Shown here: positions 57,902 to 64,000 of the stretch, one piece after another
Layout: each line of letters starts with the position of its first letter
Numbering within the stretch: position 1 is the stretch's first letter
NCBI GenBank assembly: GCA_016219175.1
Contig: JACRCD010000065.1
Span: forward strand, 1 to 64,000
Direction of reading: 5' to 3'
Length of the DNA stretch: 64,000 nucleotides
Origin: Deltaproteobacteria bacterium
GTDB lineage: Bacteria; Desulfobacterota; Desulfobulbia; Desulfobulbales; SURF-16
The notes under the pieces: model-generated
Seen by the model: the letters and a program-made list of their open reading frames with translations, nothing else
The model's database searches: none
What the model was told of the DNA's origin: nothing
Program-made: the position numbers and the translations under genes

Positions 57902-58456
57902 ATGGATCGAGCTAAAATAAAAAGAGAACTGGAAAATTTGGCTGCTGCAGGTCTTCCTGCTGAACCAGTGCAGGAAAAGGCCCCGGTGGAAGTCCAAGCT
58001 GAAGGAGAGGCTGGGGGCAAGGAAAAGGCCAAGAAAGCAGAGGAAGCCCCGCGGAAAAACGGCCTGATAGAAACGGAATATGCAAAACGGGGCGCTCATC
58101 TTGATGTGCAGATCAACCCGGATCAGGTTGTCAGGGCAGCGGAAATTCTTGATGGTGAAGGAATGACCCTGGAGATGGTGACCGGCGTCGACTGGATCAA
58201 GGACGGTCAGCTGGAGGTCATCTATGATTATTCCCATGCCGGTGGTCAGTTGTTCCGGGTGGTGGTGAGAGCCAGGGTTGACCGGAACAAGCCTGATATT
58301 CCCACGGTTTGCCATATCTATGGTGGCGCGAACTGGCATGAGAGGGAGACTTGGGAAATGCTGGGCATCAATTTTGCCGGTCATCCGCAGCTTGAACACT
58401 TCCTGCTGCCGGAAGATGCTGATTTCTATCCATTACGTAAGGATTTCAAGCCATGA
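57902..58456 (+). CDS. nuoC: NADH:quinone oxidoreductase-like subunit C
   Basis: This 184-aa NuoC has the 30-kDa subunit signature HIYGGANWHERETWEMLGINFAGHP. A charged N-terminal extension of about 60 aa (Glu/Lys/Ala-rich) is unusual and may be disordered. It is separate from NuoD, not fused. Its stop overlaps the nuoD start by 4 nt. Confidence 0.92.
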   Translation: MDRAKIKRELENLAAAGLPAEPVQEKAPVEVQAEGEAGGKEKAKKAEEAPRKNGLIETEYAKRGAHLDVQINPDQVVRAAEILDGEGMTLEMVTGVDWIKDGQLEVIYDYSHAGGQLFRVVVRARVDRNKPDIPTVCHIYGGANWHERETWEMLGINFAGHPQLEHFLLPEDADFYPLRKDFKP

Positions 58457-59571
58457 GTTCATTAGCCCAAAGCCATTTGCGTGAGACCTTTGAGCTGAAT
58501 ATAGGTCCCCAACATCCCGCCACCCACGGCGTACTGCGCATCAAGGTCGTCATGGATGGTGAATATATCGATCGGGCGGAGCCCATCCTTGGCTATATTC
58601 ACCGCATGCACGAGAAAATGGGTGAAAATAGAACCTGGAACCAGTTCTGGCCAAATATGGGCCGCCTCGATTATCTGTCCGCCATAGCATACAATCATTG
58701 CTATGCCGGTCTTGTCGAACGGGCCATGGAGATTGTGGTGCCGGAGAGGGCGGAATATATTCGCGTCATTACCGCGGAATTGAACCGGATACAAAGCCAC
58801 CTGCTGGGATTTGGCGCCTATATCATGGATCTTGGCGGTTTTACCCCGCTGATGTACGCCATGGATGAGCGCGAACAGATCCTTGATCTGCTGGAGTCGG
58901 TCACCGGCTCCCGGCTCACCTACTGTTATTTTCGTTTTGGCGGGGTGTACAACGATATAGATGATGACTTCATCACCGGAACACGCGCCTTTATCAAGCG
59001 GTTTCGACCCCAGATCCCCATCTATCATAAGCTGGTTACCGGCAACGTCATCTTGATGGACCGGCTGATTGGGGTCGGCCCTGTTTCAGCGGAAATGTGC
59101 CGCAAATACGGAGCGACCGGACCGGTTCTGCGTGGCTCGGGCGTTAATTATGATATTCGCAGAAATGAACCGTACAGCGTTTATCCTGAATTGGATTTTG
59201 ACATTCCGGTGTACAAGGAATGCGATTCAATGGCGCGCTACATGGTGAGAATGGATGAGATGGTGCAGTCCTGCCGGATTATCGAACAAGCCCTGGATAA
59301 ACTTCCGGAAGGGCCGGTGATGGCTGAGAAGGTGCCCAAGGCCCTGAAACCTCCTAAAGGTGATTTTCATTTTGCGGTCGAAGCTGCCCGGGGTACGTTT
59401 TCAATGAGGACAGTCAGTGACGGCACCAATACCTCGTACCGCATGAGGTTGAGGTCTCCAACCTATTCCAATGTCAGCCTGTTCGAGGAGGCAAGTCGCG
59501 GCATGCTGCTATCCGACGCCCTGGCGTTTTTGGGAAGTCTTGATCCCGTTATACCCGAGATGGACCGGTAA
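58453..59571 (+). CDS. nuoD: NADH:quinone oxidoreductase-like subunit D
   Basis: This 372-aa 49-kDa subunit has NIGPQHPATHGVLRIKV at the N-terminus, HRMHEKMGENRTWNQFWP, YIRVITAELNRIQSHLL and YFRFGGVYNDIDDDF. It is related to [NiFe]-hydrogenase large subunits but lacks the metal-binding CxxC pairs. It makes the quinone site together with NuoB. Confidence 0.95.
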   Translation: MSSLAQSHLRETFELNIGPQHPATHGVLRIKVVMDGEYIDRAEPILGYIHRMHEKMGENRTWNQFWPNMGRLDYLSAIAYNHCYAGLVERAMEIVVPERAEYIRVITAELNRIQSHLLGFGAYIMDLGGFTPLMYAMDEREQILDLLESVTGSRLTYCYFRFGGVYNDIDDDFITGTRAFIKRFRPQIPIYHKLVTGNVILMDRLIGVGPVSAEMCRKYGATGPVLRGSGVNYDIRRNEPYSVYPELDFDIPVYKECDSMARYMVRMDEMVQSCRIIEQALDKLPEGPVMAEKVPKALKPPKGDFHFAVEAARGTFSMRTVSDGTNTSYRMRLRSPTYSNVSLFEEASRGMLLSDALAFLGSLDPVIPEMDR

Positions 59572-59583
59572 GGAGCAAGCACG

Positions 59584-60567
59584 ATGAATGAACTGATCCG
59601 ATTACTTAGTTACATGATAGGAATCGCTGCATTTCTTGGACTGAATCTCGCCTATCTGGGCTGGGTTGAGAGAAAAGGCGCCGGGCATTTTCAGCGGCGG
59701 ACCGGACCGAAAGAGGTTGGCCCTTATGGTTTGCTGCAGCCCCTGGCCGACGGGCTCAAGCTGATGTCAAAACAGCTGATTATCCCGGCCAATGCAGACA
59801 AAGCGCTCTATATGTGTGCTCCGATTCTCATCATGGTTCCCGCTGTCCTGCTGTTTGTGGCGATTCCTTTTGGTGAGCATCTGGTGCCCAGGGAATTTAA
59901 TTTCGGGCTGATAATGATGTTTGCCTTTGCGTCGGTGGGGGGATTATCAATCCTGATCGGCGGCTGGGGTTCCGGGAACAAATATTCACTTATAGCCGGA
60001 GCCAGGGCTGTTTCACAGAATGTTGCCTATGAAATACCCATGCTGCTCACGGCCATCAACATTGTTATGATCACCGGCTCCATGGATCTCAATGAAATTA
60101 TCCGGCAGCAGGGTTCATATTTCTGGAACTGGAATATATTCCGGCTGGATAAATCCGTACTCATGCCAGTATCATTTCTGGTTTTCTTTATCTGTTCCCT
60201 GGCTGAGACGAATCGTACACCATTCGATATGGGAGAGTGCGAAGGCGAGCTGGTGGCCGGTTATCATACTGAGTATGGTGGCATGGGCTTCGGTCTTTTC
60301 ATGATGGCTGAGTATGCCAACCTTGTTATCGGCTGCAGCTTGACCACCATCCTCTTTCTTGGGGGCTGGCAGTCGCCCATCGGCATCTGGCCCGGGCCGC
60401 ACTGGTTTCTGCTTAAGATGTATTTTCTGGTCTGGTGTTTTGTCTGGATTCGCTGGACCTATCCTCGCACGACATTCTGGGGATTACTGAATCTTTCCTG
60501 GAAATACCTCATTCCGTTTTCCTTGGTTAACTTGTTGCTAACAGCCCTATTTATAAAGGTATTTTGA
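59584..60567 (+). CDS. nuoH: NADH:quinone oxidoreductase-like subunit H
   Basis: This 327-aa membrane subunit has about eight helices and the motifs ERKGAGHFQRRTGPKEVGPYGLLQPLADGLK and ETNRTPFDMGECEGELVAGYHTEYGG, with GARAVSQNVAYEIPM in between. It lines the quinone channel. GGAG precedes the ATG. Confidence 0.95.
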   Translation: MNELIRLLSYMIGIAAFLGLNLAYLGWVERKGAGHFQRRTGPKEVGPYGLLQPLADGLKLMSKQLIIPANADKALYMCAPILIMVPAVLLFVAIPFGEHLVPREFNFGLIMMFAFASVGGLSILIGGWGSGNKYSLIAGARAVSQNVAYEIPMLLTAINIVMITGSMDLNEIIRQQGSYFWNWNIFRLDKSVLMPVSFLVFFICSLAETNRTPFDMGECEGELVAGYHTEYGGMGFGLFMMAEYANLVIGCSLTTILFLGGWQSPIGIWPGPHWFLLKMYFLVWCFVWIRWTYPRTTFWGLLNLSWKYLIPFSLVNLLLTALFIKVF

Positions 60568-60569
60568 TT

Positions 60570-61157
60570 ATGTCCGGATACTTTACAGATATTATCACGG
60601 GATTGAAGAGTCTCGCCGTCGGGTTGCAGATCACCAATAAAGAATTTCTGACGAAACCCATCACTCTGCAGTACCCCCACGAGGCGGTAAAAATGACGCC
60701 CCGTTACCGGGGGCATATTGAACTGATCAAGGATCCCGAGACCGGGATGAATAAGTGCATATCCTGCGGCATGTGTGAGAAGGGATGCCCGTCCGGCTGT
60801 ATTACCGTCAAATCCGAAAAACGTCCGGGGGTGAAGGGCAAGGTGCTGACGGCCTATATCCTTAACTTTACTACCTGCAGCCTTTGCGGGCAGTGTGTGG
60901 AGAACTGCAAACCCGGAGCCATTGGCTTTTCCAATGAGTACAACCTGGCCAGCACCAGGCGTGAGGATTACATTTTTGATCTGCTGCGGAAGCTTCATCC
61001 TGAAGGGATTCCGGAACCCGAGGTAGATCCCGAATTATTAAAGAAAGAACTCGAAAAGCAAGAAGCTGCAAAGCAAGCAGCCGCGGCAAAGAAAGAACCC
61101 GCAAAAAAAGCACCTGCTGCGGAAGGCGGGGAATTAAAAGCTGAGGAAAAAAGCTGA
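60570..61157 (+). CDS. nuoI: NADH:quinone oxidoreductase-like subunit I
   Basis: This protein of about 195 aa has two 4Fe-4S motifs, CISCGMCEKGCPSG and CSLCGQCVENCKPG, for clusters N6a and N6b. After about residue 140 it continues with a Lys/Ala/Glu-rich tail (EKQEAAKQAAAAKKEPAKK) longer than in most relatives. The ATG is at 60570, two bp after the nuoH stop. The tail may be a partner-binding or disordered segment. Confidence 0.93.
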   Translation: MSGYFTDIITGLKSLAVGLQITNKEFLTKPITLQYPHEAVKMTPRYRGHIELIKDPETGMNKCISCGMCEKGCPSGCITVKSEKRPGVKGKVLTAYILNFTTCSLCGQCVENCKPGAIGFSNEYNLASTRREDYIFDLLRKLHPEGIPEPEVDPELLKKELEKQEAAKQAAAAKKEPAKKAPAAEGGELKAEEKS

Positions 61158-61690
61158 TGAATCCTTCACTGTTTTCACCCGAAGGTTTAGCCGGAGTTAT
61201 TTTCCTGATCCTAATTTGTGTCACAATGATCGGGGCGATAATTGCAACGTGTACCACAAGATTGATCAGAAGCGTCAGTGGTCTTGCCGTTTGCTTCGTG
61301 GGGGTTGCCGGTCTCTATTATTTCCTGAACAGTCCTTTTGTGGCCATGATGGAGCTCCTTATCTATGTCGGCGCGGTTTGTGTCACCATAGCCTTTGCCA
61401 TCATGCTCGCCGAGCCCGATGAGGCGAAACAGGCAAGAAAAATTACCGGTCTGAGCGGGGGGCTTGCCGCGATTTGCGGTGGTTTTTTTGCCTATGCCCT
61501 GGCCTATGCCGCGGTCAATGGCAAATGGATGACACCGGCCGTCAAGCGGGTTAATGACGGGTCGTTAAAGGAAATCGGCCTAAGCCTGCTGACCAGATAC
61601 AGCATGGTGTTTGAGCTTGTCTCCATTGTCCTGTTGATCGCCATAGTTGGGGCCTTGGTTCTGGCTCAGTCCGGGAGGGATAAAGCATAA
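61157..61690 (+). CDS. nuoJ: NADH:quinone oxidoreductase-like subunit J
   Basis: This 177-aa membrane subunit has about five helices. Signatures are FVGVAGLYYFLNSPFVAMMELLIYVGAVCVTIAFAIML (conserved pi-bulge region) and MVFELVSIVLLIAIVGALVLAQSGR at the end. Its ATG overlaps the nuoI stop and its stop overlaps the nuoK start. Confidence 0.94.
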   Translation: MNPSLFSPEGLAGVIFLILICVTMIGAIIATCTTRLIRSVSGLAVCFVGVAGLYYFLNSPFVAMMELLIYVGAVCVTIAFAIMLAEPDEAKQARKITGLSGGLAAICGGFFAYALAYAAVNGKWMTPAVKRVNDGSLKEIGLSLLTRYSMVFELVSIVLLIAIVGALVLAQSGRDKA

Positions 61691-62010
61691 TGTTAACTTT
61701 AAGCACGCATTTGAATACGTATCTCGTAATCGGCGCGGTTCTCTTTGGTTTTGGCATATTCGGCCTGGTAAGAAGGCCCAGTCTCATAGGTATGCTGATC
61801 TCCGTTGAGCTTGTTCTAAGCGGGGCATCGGTGAATTTTATGGCCTTTAATCATTTTCTGGCGCCAGACCCTACCGTGGGGCAGATTATTACCTTGTTCA
61901 TCATGGCGATTGCCGCGGCAGAGGCTGCCATAGCCTTAAGTATTGTGCTTGCCGTGTATAGAAATTACAAATCTATCGAAACTGAAGACCTGGTAGAACT
62001 TAAAGGGTAG
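61690..62010 (+). CDS. nuoK: NADH:quinone oxidoreductase-like subunit K
   Basis: This 106-aa three-helix subunit has LIGMLISVELVLSGASVNFMAFNHF and FIMAIAAAEAAIALSIVLAVYRN, with the two key Glu residues conserved (in SVELVLSG and AAAEAAI). It is co-translated with nuoJ. Confidence 0.95.
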   Translation: MLTLSTHLNTYLVIGAVLFGFGIFGLVRRPSLIGMLISVELVLSGASVNFMAFNHFLAPDPTVGQIITLFIMAIAAAEAAIALSIVLAVYRNYKSIETEDLVELKG

Positions 62011-62024
62011 TATTGAGGATTATC

Positions 62025-63524
62025 ATGGAAATTGTCAAGGCCGCGAACGTCGAACTCCTGACCACAACGAAATTAGTCTGGGCGCTGATTGTCCCCCTGC
62101 TAGGCTCTTTTTTGGTATCGTTGTCCGGGAAAAAACCGAATTTAAGGGAGAGCTGGTCCATTATTTCAGCTGTCATCCTGTTTTCCATTGTTTTGACAAT
62201 GGTTTCCCCTGTCCTTGCCGGGCAGACCCTGTATTACCAGCTTTTTCAAATTTTGCCGGGCATTACCGTCACCCTGCGGGCCGATGGTCTTTCCATGATT
62301 TTCGCGCTGGTCGCTTCCTCGCTGTGGATTGCCGCCGCCTTTTACTCGATGGGCTATATGCGGGGGCTGCATGAGCATGCCCAGACGCGGTTCAATACCT
62401 GTTTCGCCATCGCTATTTTCGGAGCCATCGGCGTCGCCTTTTCCGACAATCTTTTCACCATGTATCTGTTCTATGAAATCGTCAGCGTCTGTACCTACCC
62501 CCTGGTTGCTCATCATCAGGATGAAGAGGCTTATGAAGGCGCAAAAAAATATATTGTCTACCTGACGACCACGGCCAAGGGTTTTTTGTTGCCGGCCATG
62601 GCCCTTATCTATGTGCTCACCGGCACCCTGGATTTTCCCCATAACATTCAGACCGGCATGCTGTCAGGCGGGACCGATTCGGCCCTGGTCATCATGCTCT
62701 TTATCTTCTGTCTCTTCGGTTTTGCCAAAAACGGCGTCATGCCTTTCCATCACTGGCTCCCCGGCGCCATGGTGGCCCCCACCCCGGTCAGCGCCCTTCT
62801 CCACGCGGTTGCCGTTGTCAAGGTCGGTGTGTTCTGCACCGCCAGAATGATGCTGTACGGTTTCGGGGTGGACATCATGACCAAGTTGAACCTTGGCATC
62901 CCGACCGCCTACTTTGTCGGCTTCACCATTGTCATGGCCTCGGTGATCGCCCTGACCAAAGACAATCTCAAGGCCAGGCTGGCCTATTCCACAGTTAGTC
63001 AGCTCTCCTATATCATCCTCGGCGTCTGTCTGCTGACGCCGCATGGTCTTGCCGGCGGTCTCGTTCATATCGCCAATCACGCCTTTTCGAAAATTACCCT
63101 CTTCTTTTGCGCCGGCGCCATATACGTTGCCACCCATAAGAAGAACATCTCCGAGATGAGCGGGTTGGCCAAAAGCATGCCCTTCACCTTCGGCGCCTTT
63201 GCCATCGCCTCGCTCAGCATGATCGGCGCCCCGCCGGTGGCTGGTTTCGTGACGAAATGGGAGCTGCTGGTCGGCACCATTGAATCGGGGTCACTGGGCA
63301 TTCTGTTGGTGCTGCTGGCCAGTACCCTGCTCAATGTCGGCTACTTTGCCCCGGTCGCCTATAAGGCCTTTTTCGGCAAGCGGCCTCCCGGCGAGCCCTA
63401 TGAGGGGATCAAAGAGGCGCCGTTAAGCATGGTTATTCCTCTGTGCACGGCGTCCTTAATATCGGTCATCATTGGTATCTATCCTAATTTCTTCATGAGT
63501 TTTGTTAAGGCGGTGACAGGATGA
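62025..63524 (+). CDS. Mrp/MnhD-type proton/cation antiporter-like subunit in the NuoL/M/N position
   Basis: This 499-aa polytopic protein of the proton-antiporter family (about 14 helices) has the key Glu in NLFTMYLFYEIVSVCTYPLVAHHQDE. The lysine helix is GFAKNGVMPFHHWLPGAMVAPTPVSALLHAVAVVKVGVF, and FVTKWELLVG follows. It replaces the usual nuoL and resembles MrpD/MnhD-like subunits more than true NuoL, as the C-terminal horizontal-helix arm is lacking. I chose the ATG at 62025, with GAGG upstream. Confidence 0.87.
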   Translation: MEIVKAANVELLTTTKLVWALIVPLLGSFLVSLSGKKPNLRESWSIISAVILFSIVLTMVSPVLAGQTLYYQLFQILPGITVTLRADGLSMIFALVASSLWIAAAFYSMGYMRGLHEHAQTRFNTCFAIAIFGAIGVAFSDNLFTMYLFYEIVSVCTYPLVAHHQDEEAYEGAKKYIVYLTTTAKGFLLPAMALIYVLTGTLDFPHNIQTGMLSGGTDSALVIMLFIFCLFGFAKNGVMPFHHWLPGAMVAPTPVSALLHAVAVVKVGVFCTARMMLYGFGVDIMTKLNLGIPTAYFVGFTIVMASVIALTKDNLKARLAYSTVSQLSYIILGVCLLTPHGLAGGLVHIANHAFSKITLFFCAGAIYVATHKKNISEMSGLAKSMPFTFGAFAIASLSMIGAPPVAGFVTKWELLVGTIESGSLGILLVLLASTLLNVGYFAPVAYKAFFGKRPPGEPYEGIKEAPLSMVIPLCTASLISVIIGIYPNFFMSFVKAVTG

Positions 63525-63769
63525 TAAGCTTGATAGAATTCTTCCGCACACGATTGAAGGCCACGATGATGGCCTGTCTGGCAATGATCGGCCTGATCGC
63601 TCTTTGGGGCTCATTTATGGTTGATACGAGCCATGCCCATACCAGCATGGAAAAATTTCCTTTCTTCTGGAGTATTTTCGGCCTGCTCGGCGGTGCTCTG
63701 CTCATTCTCCTGTCCCGCTTTCTCGGTAGCTTGGGCATCATGACCCGTGAGGATTATTACGATGAATAA
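63521..63769 (+). CDS. Small membrane protein within the nuo/antiporter cluster
   Basis: This 82-aa protein has two hydrophobic helices (about 15-32 and 49-70) and a charged C-terminus MTREDYYDE. Its start overlaps the previous stop (ATGA) and its end overlaps the next start by 8 bp. Tight coupling suggests an accessory subunit of the membrane arm. No family was recognised. Confidence 0.75.
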   Translation: MISLIEFFRTRLKATMMACLAMIGLIALWGSFMVDTSHAHTSMEKFPFFWSIFGLLGGALLILLSRFLGSLGIMTREDYYDE

Positions 63770-64000
63770 TTTCTGGCTGCATCCCGCACTCATACTGATA
63801 GTCGGCGGACTGATCCTGCCCTTGATGAAGGGGGCGCTGAGAAAACCTTTTCTCCTTATCGTGCCGACCTTGACATTCATTACCGTATTATCCCTGGATA
63901 ATGGGGTGCATGGGGTTGTGCAGTTTCTTGACTGGCAGCTCATCTTCGGCCGGGTTGACAGTCTGAGCCGTATTTTCGGCTACATCATGTCCCTCATGTG
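63762..64000 (+). CDS. Antiporter-like subunit, truncated by the window end
   Basis: The visible 79 residues begin MNNFWLHPALILIVGG and continue LILPLMKGALRKPFLLIVPTL. A WQLIFGRVDSLSRIFGYIM segment follows, which resembles the start of MrpD/NuoL-M-type antiporter subunits. It presumably continues past 64000. Start and coupling are clear; the exact family needs the rest of the gene. Confidence 0.75.
   Translation, partial: MNNFWLHPALILIVGGLILPLMKGALRKPFLLIVPTLTFITVLSLDNGVHGVVQFLDWQLIFGRVDSLSRIFGYIMSLM

Overview
The window reads as a chromosome segment of an anaerobic, Gram-negative sulfur/metal-cycling bacterium, most likely of the Desulfobulbales/Desulfobacterota. I infer this from the gene mix: LptD (outer membrane), two large multiheme c-type cytochromes, an AhbD-like haem enzyme, a complex I-like operon without the NADH-binding subunits, and a probable selenocysteine codon. 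Taxonomy was not tested. Most of the window is ordinary core genome with tight operons. No rRNA, CRISPR array or intact transposase was seen.

Layout. 1-7.7 kb: repeat-rich left edge, ArsR/DUF2892 pair, an isoprenoid synthase/polysaccharide deacetylase/SAM-hydrolase operon, DinG-type helicase, UspA and two unknown genes. 7.8-16.7 kb: periplasmic peptidyl-prolyl isomerase, left-handed beta-helix protein, Lon, MltG, a lone GspG pseudopilin, RNase G/E and a radical SAM protein. 17-29 kb: ilvD-lptD-DHH-mltB operon ending in an overlooked 51-codon membrane ORF, acs, mltA, a PilT-like ATPase and a zinc-ribbon/receiver-like protein. 29-38.5 kb: a ten-haem secreted cytochrome interrupted by one in-frame TGA, rsmG, hisD, a 148-bp inverted-repeat element, and a twelve-haem membrane-anchored cytochrome behind nadE. 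38.7-43.9 kb: PhoH2-type protein, then ahbD-hemE-HD-hemH. 43.9-49.5 kb: mreB-mreC-mreD-mrdA-rodA on the minus strand. 49.8-54.6 kb: tRNA-Ala followed by an accessory patch with an integrase-less integron cassette array (CALIN) and a broken TolB/WD40-like gene. 54.9-64 kb: small conserved gene plus mpl, then nuoABCDHIJK with Mrp-type antiporter subunits, cut by the window end.

How it fits together. Three themes recur. Envelope: LptD, MltA, MltB, MltG, Mpl and the Mre/Rod elongasome. Haem and electron transfer: two cytochromes carrying 10 and 12 predicted haems, a haem biosynthesis operon, and a Nuo-like membrane module that probably takes electrons from something other than NADH. Genome plasticity: integron cassettes, dispersed hairpins and tandem-word intergenic repeats.

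Main discovery candidate. The ten-haem cytochrome at 29085-32393 has a single in-frame UGA (codon 112). Nine nt downstream is a 7-bp stem with an AGUU loop, at the spacing expected of a bacterial SECIS element. This suggests a selenocysteine-containing multiheme cytochrome rather than a broken gene. The second candidate is the CALIN array, with two well-formed attC sites that match the cassette boundaries exactly.
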